Shown: one piece after another, positions 1 to 6,381 of the stretch
Layout: each line of letters begins with the position of its first letter
Numbering within the stretch: the stretch's first letter is position 1
Assembly (NCBI GenBank): GCA_047517485.1
Contig: JAKZSU010000006.1
Coordinates: 1-19,639 of the forward strand
DNA from: JAKZSU01 sp047517485
GTDB lineage: Bacteria; Pseudomonadota; Alphaproteobacteria; UBA7887
DNA length: 19,639 bases
Direction: 5' to 3'
Notes under the pieces: model-generated
The model's database searches: none
What the model saw: the letters and a program-made list of their open reading frames with translations, nothing else
Told to the model about the DNA's origin: nothing
Translations under genes and position numbers: made by a program

Positions 1-80
1 ACCTCCGCCGTCCTCATGCCGCGCTCCTGCTCCGCCAGAATCGCGATGATCTGTTCGGCCGTGAACCGTGATTGCCTCAT
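1..80 (-). CDS. IS3-family transposase OrfA, N-terminal part
   Basis: The minus strand from the ATG at 80-78 reads MRQSRFTAEQIIAILAEQER and continues to the window edge (26 complete codons). This is the typical opening of IS3-family OrfA proteins (IS407/IS51-like members commonly begin M-R-K-S-R-F-T-x-E-Q-I-I), which carry the helix-turn-helix that binds the element's inverted repeats. The rest of orfA and the whole of orfB lie outside the window. A purine-rich GGAGACGG stretch just upstream of the ATG is a plausible ribosome binding site. The family call is firm; the subgroup is not. Confidence 0.8.
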   Translation of the reverse strand, partial: MRQSRFTAEQIIAILAEQERGMRTAE

Positions 81-140
81 GTCCGTCTCCTCTGTGACGG
101 ACTCTCCTATCAGATGAGGGTACTTTTGGGGCTCAGGTCA
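1..140 (-). mobile_element. IS3-family insertion sequence, 5' end only
   Basis: This is the left end of an IS3-family element that continues beyond the window. Read on the minus strand it starts at position 140 with TGACCTGAGCCCC, a TG-type terminus as usual in this family, followed by a short leader and the start of orfA at 80. To the right of 140 the reading frame of a GH10 glycosidase begins abruptly, so the element sits inside that gene. The terminus differs from the one at the right end of the window, so these are two different elements. The target duplication cannot be seen because only one side is present. Confidence 0.8.
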
Positions 141-142
141 GA

Positions 143-718
143 CTCAATCCCAACATTTGGCTCGACCGCATCGGGACCGACTACATCGCACTCGCCTTCG
201 AACACGCGCGCAAGGTCGTTCCGGATGCGATCTTAATAATCAACGATTGGGGGGTCGATTATGTCGGGCAGAATAGCGCGCGGGTCGATGGTTATTACGA
301 CCTGGTCGCGCGGCTGCTCGACGACGGCGCGCCGATCGATGCGGTGGGTTTTCAGTTCCATCTCAAAGTCGGTCGTGACACACCGACTGTCGCGGACATC
401 GTCGACAACTTAGCGCGTTATCGGAGGCTTGGTCTGAGCACCCACATAACCGAACTCGATATCCGCATCCCCAAGCCTTTCACCACTGAAAAACTTCGCG
501 AGCAAGCGCGGCTATTCGCGATCGTATTTCGCGCCGCCGTCGAGAGCGCCGCGATCGACGATGTTGTGATGTGGGGATTTACCGATCGCTACTCGTGGAT
601 CACCGCCGGTGAAACCTTCCCCGATGATACCGCTGGCGTGATACTGGACGAACGCTTACAACCGCGGCCTGCCTTTTTCGCCGTACAATCCGAGCTCGCC
701 CGAAATGTCAGAGAATGA
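143..718 (+). pseudogene. GH10 endo-1,4-beta-xylanase, 5'-truncated by an IS
   Basis: This is the C-terminal part (191 codons, no start) of a glycoside hydrolase family 10 enzyme, which cleaves beta-1,4-xylan. Visible hallmarks are IGTDYIALAF, the IINDW strand, PIDAVGFQFH, and THITELD, whose Glu (codon 452-454) is the family's catalytic nucleophile. Close to the end are VMWGFTDRYSW and the LQPRPAFFA segment. A full GH10 domain is about 300-350 residues. The missing half holds the N-terminal barrel strands and the acid/base Glu of the N-E-A/P motif, so the remnant should be inactive. The frame is open right up to the IS boundary, so the insertion looks recent. The nearest internal ATG is at 344. 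The stop overlaps the arfB start by 14 bp. An intact gene interrupted by the IS may continue on the other side. Confidence 0.85.
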
Positions 719-1151
719 AAATCATTTGCCGGTGCCAGGCGGCGGCGGCATCGCCATCGATCCCGACGAGATCGAGTGGCAGTTCGTGCGCGCCTCGGGT
801 CCGGGCGGCCAGAACGTCAATCGGGTGGCGAGCGCGGTGCAATTGCGCTTCGACGTCGTCCGTTCGCCGTCGCTTGCCGATGACGTCCGCGCGCGCCTGA
901 TCGCGGCCGCCGGCCGCCGGGTCAACCGGGACGGTATTCTGGTGATCGATGCGCGGCGATTCCGCACCCAGGCGCGTAATCGCGCCGACGCGCTCGAGCG
1001 GCTGTTGGCGCTGATCCGCGATGCCGCCGTACCGCCAAAGCCCCGCGCCCGCACCCGCCCGTCCGCCGCGTCGCGCCGCCGTCGGCTGGAGTCCAAGAAG
1101 CGGCGTGGGGTGCGCAAAACGTTGCGAGGGACGGTGCGCGACGATGATTAG
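705..1151 (+). CDS. arfB: Alternative ribosome-rescue factor ArfB (peptidyl-tRNA hydrolase)
   Basis: ArfB (YaeJ, ICT1-like) enters the A site of ribosomes stalled on mRNA lacking a stop codon and hydrolyses the peptidyl-tRNA. The 148-residue protein has the release-factor catalytic loop GPGGQNVNR with the GGQ at residues 34-36, preceded by EIEWQFVRAS, as in the family. It ends in a strongly basic tail (SRRRRLESKKRRGVRKTLRG), the part known to insert into the empty mRNA channel. Length fits the family (about 140), and lack of a codon-recognition domain separates it from RF1/RF2. The ATG at 705 lies inside the end of the GH10 remnant; an in-frame alternative is not needed because the N-terminus matches family length. 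The next gene follows after 9 bp, suggesting cotranscription. Confidence 0.93.
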   Translation: MSENENHLPVPGGGGIAIDPDEIEWQFVRASGPGGQNVNRVASAVQLRFDVVRSPSLADDVRARLIAAAGRRVNRDGILVIDARRFRTQARNRADALERLLALIRDAAVPPKPRARTRPSAASRRRRLESKKRRGVRKTLRGTVRDDD

Positions 1152-1160
1152 GGAAGCGAA

Positions 1161-2042
1161 ATGACCGACCACGACGACCACTGGTGGCACGAGCGCGACG
1201 AGGGGCTGGGTTTTGCCCATTCCTATCGCATGCGGCGCCTCCACCATGAGAAAAGCCCGTTCCAGGAAATCGAGGTCTGGGAGCACGAGGCGCTCGGCCG
1301 TATCCTGGTGCTCGACGGCCTGGTGCAGGCGAGCCAGGCCGACGAGTTCGTCTATCATGAGATGGCGATCCACGTGGCGCTGCTCGGGCGGGTGCGCCGC
1401 GCGGCCTCGGTGCTGATCGTCGGCGGCGGCGACGGCGGCGCATTGCGCGAGGCATTGGTGCACGATTTCGTCACCCGCGTGGTGATAGTCGAGATCGACC
1501 AAAGGGTGATCGAGGTCTCGGACCGCTACCTCGCTATCGCTGGCGATTACGCCGATCCGCGGGTCGAGCTGATCTGCGGCGACGCGGCGGACTATCTCGG
1601 CAAGGCGGCGCGCGATGGCCGGACGTTCGATGTCATCCTGCTCGACCTTACCGAGCCGGTGGGACCGTCGAGCCGGCTGTTCAGCGCCGCCTTTTGTCGC
1701 GACCTTGCCGATTGTGTCGCCGAGGGCGGCGTGGTGGTTGATTCCGACAGCATTTTTCTCACCAAGGACGGGCCGCGGTTCCTCCAGGAAATCTGCGCCG
1801 ACGGCGCGCCCAATCTGGTGCGCTTAATGCGCGAACAGGGCGATTTACCGCACCTCGCCGCCTACCACACGGTGGTGCCGGTCTACCCCGGCGGCGAGTT
1901 CGGTTTCTTTCTCTATAGCCGCGATGGCCACGATTACAGCGAGCCGGCTGGTATCCATCTCGGGCGTCACTATAATCCCGATCTTCACCGGGCGAGTTTC
2001 GCGCTGCCGACGTGGTGGCGCGACGCACCCGGTTTTGCGTGA
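1161..2042 (+). CDS. speE: Spermidine synthase-like aminopropyltransferase
   Basis: The 293-residue protein belongs to the spermidine synthase family, which transfers an aminopropyl group from decarboxylated S-adenosylmethionine to a diamine. The N-terminal beta domain shows KSPFQEIEVWEHEALGRILV followed by LDGLVQASQADEFVYHEM, the usual substrate-gate region. The Rossmann methyltransferase-like fold begins with VLIVGGGDGG (G88 onward) and VVIVEID. The catalytic strand reads LLDLTEPVGPSSRLF: the first Asp is kept, but the second acidic position is Glu where classical enzymes have D-S-T-D-P, so the preferred amine may differ. The end has YHTVVPVYPGGEFGF, as in the family. ATG at 1161 follows GGGAAGCGAA. 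It lies 9 bp after arfB and 17 bp before the DUF35 gene. No speD is present in the window. Confidence 0.88.
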   Translation: MTDHDDHWWHERDEGLGFAHSYRMRRLHHEKSPFQEIEVWEHEALGRILVLDGLVQASQADEFVYHEMAIHVALLGRVRRAASVLIVGGGDGGALREALVHDFVTRVVIVEIDQRVIEVSDRYLAIAGDYADPRVELICGDAADYLGKAARDGRTFDVILLDLTEPVGPSSRLFSAAFCRDLADCVAEGGVVVDSDSIFLTKDGPRFLQEICADGAPNLVRLMREQGDLPHLAAYHTVVPVYPGGEFGFFLYSRDGHDYSEPAGIHLGRHYNPDLHRASFALPTWWRDAPGFA

Positions 2043-2059
2043 GCGGAGGACGACACACG

Positions 2060-2449
2060 ATGAGTGGCCAAATCAGCGGACCCGAACAGACCTATTTCGA
2101 TCACCTCGCCCAGGGCGAGTTCATGCTTCAGCACTGCGGCGCCTGTGCCAAGGTGGTGTTCTATCCGCGCGCGATCTGTCCGCATTGCAGCGCCGACGCG
2201 CTCGAGTGGCGGCCGGCCACCGGCCGCGGCACGGTCTATTCGACCAGCGTGGTACGCCAGCGCCCGGAGAAAGGCGGCGTCTACAACGTCGCGCTGATCG
2301 ATTTCGCCGAGAGCGGACGAATGATGAGCCGGGTCGACGGCATCGCGCCGGAGGCGGTGAGCATCGGCATGGCCGTGGTCGCGGAGATCGACAGCTCGGG
2401 CGAGACCCCCTTGGTGGTCTTTCGACCCGCCGACGGAGGGGCGTCATGA
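2060..2449 (+). CDS. DUF35 zinc-ribbon/OB-fold protein, thiolase partner
   Basis: This 129-residue protein has a rubredoxin-like zinc ribbon with cysteines at 26, 29, 40 and 43 (CGAC and CPHC), followed by an OB-fold (GRGTVYSTSVVRQ, YNVALIDFAESGRMMSRV). That is the DUF35 family, whose members bind acyl-CoA and act as obligate partners of SCP2-type thiolases or aldolases (for example BbsA with BbsB, and the ChsH2 DUF35 domain with Ltp2). The ATG at 2060 has a GGAGGA ribosome site 10 bases upstream at 2045-2050. A longer frame from 2012 would overlap speE and lacks homology. Its stop overlaps the thiolase start (ATGA), implying translational coupling and a 1:1 complex. Confidence 0.9.
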   Translation: MSGQISGPEQTYFDHLAQGEFMLQHCGACAKVVFYPRAICPHCSADALEWRPATGRGTVYSTSVVRQRPEKGGVYNVALIDFAESGRMMSRVDGIAPEAVSIGMAVVAEIDSSGETPLVVFRPADGGAS

Positions 2450-3597
2450 GCCGCTCGTTGCGTGGGGTCGCGGCGATCGCCGGCGTCGGCACGTTTGGGC
2501 TCGGCGAGTGCCCCGGCCTCGGCGAATTCGAGATCATGACCGGCGCGGTACAAGCGGCGCTCGCCGAGGCCGGCCTGACCCCCGCCGATGTCGACGCGGT
2601 GTTCTGTACCTCGATGCAGCAGAACATGGGCTCGCTCACGCTCAGCGAATATCTCGGCATTCGACCGAAATTCTCGGACTCTTCGGTGATCGGCGGCTCG
2701 TCCAACCTGGCGCATCTGCTGACCGCGATGATGGCGATCGAATGCGGGGTTTGCGACGTTGCGCTGATCGCCTATGCGAGCAATCAACGGACGATCTCCG
2801 GCCGCCTGGTTTCGAGCTCGCGCCCCGATCCCTACGAGGCACCGTACAATCCGCGCCAGCCGATCACGTCATATGCGCTCTCGGCGGCGCGCCACATGCA
2901 CGAATATGGCACGACGCGGGAACAGCTCGCGGAAGTCGCGGTGGCGGCCCGCGCGTGGGCGGGCCTCAATCCCGAGGCCTTCGTCCGTGATCCGCTGACC
3001 ATCGCGGACGTGCTGTCGGCGCGGCCGATCAGCGATCCGTTTACCGTGCGCGATTGCTGTCTGGTCACCGACGGCGGCGGGGCGATCGTGGTGACTTCGG
3101 CCGAGCGCGCCAAGGATTTGCCCAAGCCGCGGGTCAATGTACTCGGCGCGGCGATGGCGCATTGGCACCGTTATATCGCCAATATGACAGATCTGACCTT
3201 GACCGCGGCGAGCGAGTCGGGCCCGCGCGCCTATGAAATGGCGGGGGTGGGTGCGGCGGACTTCGACGTCGTCGAGGTCTATGACGCGTTCACCATCAAC
3301 ACCATCATGTTCCTCGAGGATCTCGGCTTCTGCGCCAAGGGCGAGGGTGGCGGCTTTGTCGAAGACGGCGCGATCGCACCGGGCGGCAAACTCGCGGTCA
3401 ATACCAATGGCGGCGGCTTGTCGTGCTGCCATCCGGGGATGTACGGCATGTTCCCGCTGATCGAGGCGGTGCGCCAGATTCGCGGTGACGCTGGCAAACG
3501 CCAGATCGACGGCGCGGAACTCGCGCTCGCGCACGGCAACGGCGGGGTGTTTTCCAGCCAGGTCAGCGTCGTGCTGGGCACCGACGCGACGCTTTAG
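2446..3597 (+). CDS. SCP2-type thiolase-like acyl-CoA protein
   Basis: This 383-residue protein is a thiolase-fold member of the SCP2/lipid-transfer type, expected to act on acyl-CoA side chains with the preceding DUF35 protein. Recognisable parts are the N-terminal GVAAIAGVGTFG and DVDAVFCTS, the middle RDPLTIADV and LVTDGGGAIVVTSAERA, and the C-terminal EVYDAFTINTI and NGGGLSCCHPGMYGMFPLIEA with the conserved His at 329. The place of the usual nucleophilic Cys (around 83-90) reads GGSSNLAH, with no Cys. The final Cys-x-Gly loop is HGNGGVFSSQ. That pattern occurs in thiolase-like aldolases such as Ltp2, so retro-aldol or unorthodox thiolysis chemistry is possible. The start is the ATG overlapping the DUF35 stop; the upstream in-frame extension to 1924 is only the shadow of speE and DUF35. 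Confidence 0.9.
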   Translation: MSRSLRGVAAIAGVGTFGLGECPGLGEFEIMTGAVQAALAEAGLTPADVDAVFCTSMQQNMGSLTLSEYLGIRPKFSDSSVIGGSSNLAHLLTAMMAIECGVCDVALIAYASNQRTISGRLVSSSRPDPYEAPYNPRQPITSYALSAARHMHEYGTTREQLAEVAVAARAWAGLNPEAFVRDPLTIADVLSARPISDPFTVRDCCLVTDGGGAIVVTSAERAKDLPKPRVNVLGAAMAHWHRYIANMTDLTLTAASESGPRAYEMAGVGAADFDVVEVYDAFTINTIMFLEDLGFCAKGEGGGFVEDGAIAPGGKLAVNTNGGGLSCCHPGMYGMFPLIEAVRQIRGDAGKRQIDGAELALAHGNGGVFSSQVSVVLGTDATL

Positions 3598-3775
3598 CGG
3601 GGTGTTCGGCGGCCTCGACCCGTGCAATGAGGAGTGTGGCTAATCCAGATTAGTTTTGCCTACCGCTGTGATAATTCCGAGTGGAAGGTCGCACATCGTG
3701 ATGGAAGCCATGATTATTGTGTTGCGGAATGCTCCTTTTCACTGATAAATCGTTGCATTATGTTATATATTCCAT
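3598..3775. other. Intergenic region before the toxin-antitoxin operon
   Basis: These 178 bp separate the thiolase operon from the toxin gene. They hold a small terminator-like palindrome near the start (3640-3657) and become strongly AT-rich from about 3740, in contrast to the GC-rich surroundings. No additional coding frame with recognisable product was seen. Confidence 0.5.
3640..3657 (+). terminator. Weak candidate intrinsic terminator after the thiolase gene
   Basis: CTAATC and GATTAG form a perfect 6-bp palindrome (5 bp with a 4-base loop is sterically more likely), directly followed by TTTT. It sits 43 bp after the thiolase stop. The stem is short and AT-rich, so this is only a possible terminator of the upstream operon. 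Confidence 0.3.
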
Positions 3776-3800
3776 GTGTTGATAATTACATATAGTAACA
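3761..3800. promoter_or_regulatory. Candidate TA operator, imperfect inverted repeat over the toxin start
   Basis: TGTTATATAT at 3761-3770 is mirrored by ATATAGTAACA at 3790-3800, with the toxin GTG start (3776) between the arms. One arm carries one extra base. The repeat lies in the AT-rich block upstream of the toxin gene. TA operons are usually autoregulated by the antitoxin's DNA-binding domain at such palindromes, so this is a reasonable operator candidate. The promoter elements themselves are not clear. Confidence 0.3.
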
Positions 3801-4027
3801 ATGCGCGGCGAGCGTTGCGTCGCATGACGCTTCGGGATGCCCAGCGTTGCCGCATGGCTTTCGAGGCCTATGCCGTCGATCCGACTGCACCGAGCCACGC
3901 CGCGAAATGCTTACAGGGCGGATCCAGTTACCGAATACGCGTTGGCGGCATTCGGATCATTCTCGAAATTGGCGCCGATGCAATGCGGATCGTCGATATC
4001 GGGCAGCGCGGCCAAGCGTACCGCTAA
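3776..4027 (+). CDS. RelE/ParE-superfamily toxin
   Basis: The 83-residue protein has the compact RelE/ParE toxin layout: an N-terminal strand (LIITYSNNARRALRRM), two helices, and a C-terminal beta sheet with SSYRIRVGGIRIILEI and MRIVDIGQRGQAYR. These resemble the family's typical Y-R-L-R-x-G-x-Y-R and I-G-x-R-x-x-x-Y segments. RelE-type toxins cleave mRNA at the ribosome, whereas ParE-type toxins poison gyrase; the sequence alone does not decide. The start is GTG at 3776; an overlapping ATG at 3774 is out of frame and stops after two codons. The antitoxin gene follows after 33 bp. Toxin-before-antitoxin order is as in HigBA-like systems. Confidence 0.8.
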   Translation: MLIITYSNNARRALRRMTLRDAQRCRMAFEAYAVDPTAPSHAAKCLQGGSSYRIRVGGIRIILEIGADAMRIVDIGQRGQAYR

Positions 4028-4060
4028 AGTCGCGCGCCGAGCCAAAAGGAAGCTAACGCC

Positions 4061-4612
4061 ATGAAGGAAAGAAAAATCAAACAGCGCATCACTACCGAGA
4101 AAACGGGACATCACTTGCCCCTGAGCCATCTGAAAGCCAGTTCCGTGACGAGCGTCAAAAAACTTGATGTGGAAGCGTACCCGTCAGATGAAGCCGTGCC
4201 AGCCACATCGACCGCGCCCATGGTTGCGCTCGGTGGCACTGAATACGTCGTCATCGAGAAGGCCGACTACGATGCCATGCGAGCGATCGCCGAGGATGCC
4301 GAAGATAGCGCGGCGGCGGCAGCCGCGCGGCTCGACGACGATGCCACGGACGACTGGCCCGGCGATGTCGTTCACCGCATCCTCGACGGCGAGCACCCGG
4401 TGCGCGTGCTGCGTGAGTGGCGCGGCCTCACGGTCGCCGCACTCGCCAAACACGCCGGGTGCGCGGCGAGTTATGTCTCGCAACTTGAAAACGACAAGCG
4501 AGTCGGCACCATCGAAACCATGGTTGCAATAGCTGTCTCACTTGAAGTTGAAGCCGACGAACTGCTCGGTTGGATCGCCCAACGGGTCACAGCTGCGTCT
4601 TCCGACAACTGA
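4061..4612 (+). CDS. XRE-family antitoxin with an N-terminal Phd-like segment
   Basis: This 183-residue protein is the likely antitoxin of the upstream RelE-like toxin. Its C-terminal half (about 113-170) is an XRE/Cro helix-turn-helix: VRVLREWRGLTVAALAKHAG, then ASYVSQLENDKR and TIETMVAIAVSLEVEADELL. Residues 54-80 (MVALGGTEYVVIEKADYDAM) resemble the short beta-strand and helix found at the start of many XRE antitoxins paired with RelE toxins. The first 53 residues are extra, lysine-rich and unassigned. The ATG at 4061 has an AAGGAAG ribosome site 10 bases upstream and is preferred; an internal ATG at 4220 would give the usual shorter form but lacks a visible ribosome site. The protein should neutralise the toxin and repress the operon. 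Confidence 0.8.
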   Translation: MKERKIKQRITTEKTGHHLPLSHLKASSVTSVKKLDVEAYPSDEAVPATSTAPMVALGGTEYVVIEKADYDAMRAIAEDAEDSAAAAAARLDDDATDDWPGDVVHRILDGEHPVRVLREWRGLTVAALAKHAGCAASYVSQLENDKRVGTIETMVAIAVSLEVEADELLGWIAQRVTAASSDN

Positions 4613-4657
4613 TCCCTACTTGCCGGTTATCGATTTGCGGTTGCTGACTAGGTGGGT

Positions 4658-4933
4658 TTATTCCGCCGCTTCGGCGGCAGCCGGCTCGAAGTCCATGCCC
4701 AGCGCGTGGCGGTAGAGATCGAGCAGCGCCTCTTGTTCGTCGCGGTCGGCTTTTTCCAGTTTGCGCAGGCGGATCACCTGGCGCATGGTTTTGATGTCGA
4801 AGCCGGCCGATTTGGCTTCGGCATAGACATCGCGGATATCGCCCGCGATGCCGCTTCGCTCTTCCTCGAGCCGTTCGATCCGCTCGACCAGTGAGCGCAG
4901 GTGCTCGCCCGCGATGCCGCCAGCCTTGGCCAT
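4658..4933 (-). CDS. gapR: GapR family (DUF2312) DNA-binding protein
   Basis: GapR binds overtwisted AT-rich DNA ahead of replication and transcription and stimulates type II topoisomerases; it is characteristic of alphaproteobacteria. The 91-residue product matches family length (about 90 in Caulobacter). It shows the hallmark helices IAGEHLRSLVERIERLEEER, then IRDVYAEAKSAGFDIKTMRQ and VIRLRKLEKADRDEQEALLD, ending with LYRHALGM and an alanine/glutamate-rich tail. The ATG at 4933 fits family length. An in-frame ATG at 4984 and a TTG at 4999 would add 17 or 22 residues without family similarity, and neither has a strong ribosome site. The gene converges on the antitoxin gene (45-bp gap) and diverges from the YqgE gene. 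Confidence 0.88.
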   Translation of the reverse strand: MAKAGGIAGEHLRSLVERIERLEEERSGIAGDIRDVYAEAKSAGFDIKTMRQVIRLRKLEKADRDEQEALLDLYRHALGMDFEPAAAEAAE

Positions 4934-5091
4934 GTCGTCGATCCCAACCTTTTGATTTGCATCCCCGCCAGGAGGCGCGATCATAGGAACAACGACCAAC
5001 CGGGGCGACCGAATTCGGCGCCGTCGAACGAGACCGTCAAGACGCGAGGCCCGACCCCCAAGACATAGGGGGCGGAGCGGGAGGCAGCACC

Positions 5092-5700
5092 ATGATACGG
5101 CATTTGCGCATCACCCTTTTGACTCTGTTGTTTGCCGGGTTGGCGCCCAGTGCCGCCGTCGTCGCCCAAGATCATGCCGAATCACTTGCCGGCAAATTGC
5201 TGGTCGCGGCGCCGTCGATGCCCGACCCGCGGTTTCAGAAGACGGTGATCTACATGTGCCTGCACGACGGCAGCGGCGCGCTCGGGCTGATCGTCAACCG
5301 GCGCATGGGCGAGGTGCCGGCCAGCGCGGTGGCCGAGCAATTTGGTCTCGACGCGAAGCCGAGCGCGGACACCGTGCGGCTGCATTGGGGTGGGCCGGTC
5401 GAACCCGGTCGCGGGTTCGTGCTTCATTCGAGCGAGTATCAATCCGAGTCGACCGAACCGGTCGGTCCCGGCATCGCCTATTCGGTCGATAACTCGATCC
5501 TCTCCGATCTCGTGAGCGGCGAGGGGCCGGAACGCGTGCTACTCGTCCTTGGCTATTCGGGTTGGGGCGCTGGGCAGCTCGAATCCGAACTCAGGCGCGA
5601 TGACTGGTTGGTGGTGCCGGCCGACGCCGCCTTTGTCTTCGGTGAGGATTTCGAGGGCTTGTGGGAAGCCGCGCTCGAACGCGTCGAAGTCGATCTTTAG
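5092..5700 (+). CDS. YqgE/AlgH-family protein with a signal peptide
   Basis: The mature part is a clear YqgE/AlgH (DUF179) protein: LVAAPSMPDPRFQKTVIYMC, HDGSGALGLIVNRRMGEV, WGGPVEPGRGFVLH, and LGYSGWGAGQLESELRRDDW followed by LVVPAD are the family blocks. The function of the family is unsettled (AlgH was linked to alginate regulation in Pseudomonas). What is unusual is the N-terminus: MIRHLRITLLTLLFAGLAPS then AAVVAQDHAE looks like a Sec signal peptide with cleavage after A25 (V-V-A). Standard YqgE proteins begin at about the L-x-G-K-L-L-V-A-x-P block and are cytoplasmic. ATG at 5092 is preceded by GGGAGG at 5078-5083. It converges with the DUF1232 gene after 4 bp. Confidence 0.88.
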   Translation: MIRHLRITLLTLLFAGLAPSAAVVAQDHAESLAGKLLVAAPSMPDPRFQKTVIYMCLHDGSGALGLIVNRRMGEVPASAVAEQFGLDAKPSADTVRLHWGGPVEPGRGFVLHSSEYQSESTEPVGPGIAYSVDNSILSDLVSGEGPERVLLVLGYSGWGAGQLESELRRDDWLVVPADAAFVFGEDFEGLWEAALERVEVDL

Positions 5701-5704
5701 AGCC

Positions 5705-6061
5705 CTATTCGACCGGTTCGCGATCGAGGAAGTCACGCGCGCGGGCTCTGTGTTCGGGTTTGAGGTGGCCGTCGATCGCGGTGATCGCGGCGAGCAGGAC
5801 CGACGCATCGTCGGTAAAGCCAAGCCCGACGATCATGTCCGGAATAACGTCCGCGGGCACGACGAAATAGGCCAGCGCGGCCAGCAGCACGGCACCGACA
5901 TAACGCGGGGTCGCGGGATCGACGGCGCAGAAATAGGCCGCCGCGGCGTCCTCGGTGAACGGGATACGCCCAAAGGTGCGGCGAAGCTTGTGCCAAAACC
6001 CGGTCTCGACGGTTTGTTCGTCGCGCGCATATCGCGCCTCGTCTATGGGAAGCGTTTGCAA
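5705..6061 (-). CDS. DUF1232 (YkvA-like) membrane protein
   Basis: The 118-residue protein carries the DUF1232/YkvA signature: AAYFCAVDPATPRYVGAVLL, AALAYFVVPADVIPDMI, and GLGFTDDASVLLAAITAI. The middle stretch, with the conserved Y-F-x-x-P-x-D-x-I-P-D, is a hydrophobic segment likely inserted in the inner membrane; the family's role is unknown. The only in-frame start is a TTG at 6061 with no ribosome site, because an in-frame stop lies 24 bases upstream. An ATG at 6086-6084 is followed by eight A residues on this strand (6083-6076). One A fewer would join it to this frame as MKKISARALQTLP. The true start may therefore depend on a sequencing error or slippage at this homopolymer. Confidence 0.8.
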   Translation of the reverse strand: MQTLPIDEARYARDEQTVETGFWHKLRRTFGRIPFTEDAAAAYFCAVDPATPRYVGAVLLAALAYFVVPADVIPDMIVGLGFTDDASVLLAAITAIDGHLKPEHRARARDFLDREPVE

Positions 6062-6381
6062 GGCGCGCGCGGATATTTTTTTTCATCCGCCATCGTTGTT
6101 ACGTGGCGAGACAGCGTGATCGTTGCAAGGGTCCTTCGGCATGCATCTGGGCGGCGTCGCGGATCACGGAAATGTGAGCGCGTATCGCCGGAAAATGTGG
6201 GATGTCGCTGATTTCAAAATAAGTTCAAGCCTGAAATAGTCGGTGCTCGAAGCCAACTCGCATGTCGTGGGACAGCGATAGGCTGAGACGCTATTCCCTG
6301 GATGGGGCCGCGGAGCGATTCTAAATTGCACCGCTACCAGGGATCGGCGACCGGCTCAGAAACGTAAAAAGAGGCTGCCCC
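6062..6381. other. Long intergenic region upstream of the chemoreceptor
   Basis: About 320 bp with no recognisable gene. It holds the homopolymer at the DUF1232 start (6076-6083), an inverted repeat ATTTCA at 6211-6216 with TGAAAT at 6232-6237, and a second one TCCCTGG at 6295-6301 with CCAGGGA at 6337-6343. These could be operator sites of the receptor gene, but no convincing sigma-70, sigma-28 or sigma-54 promoter was found. An AGAGG ribosome site precedes the receptor start. Confidence 0.4.

Noticed and set aside
708..1502. Long open frame opposite arfB and speE
   Set aside because: It is antisense to two well-recognised genes and has no family resemblance; GC-rich DNA commonly leaves such frames open.
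1924..2445. Upstream extension of the thiolase reading frame
   Set aside because: It overlaps speE and DUF35 in another frame and reads as arginine-rich shadow sequence. The real start is the ATGA overlap at 2446.
4665..4678. GCCGC-TTCG-GCGGC hairpin between the antitoxin and gapR, looking like a terminator
   Set aside because: It lies in the Ala/Glu-rich 3' coding end of gapR and has no T-run on either strand. It is explained by repeated alanine codons.
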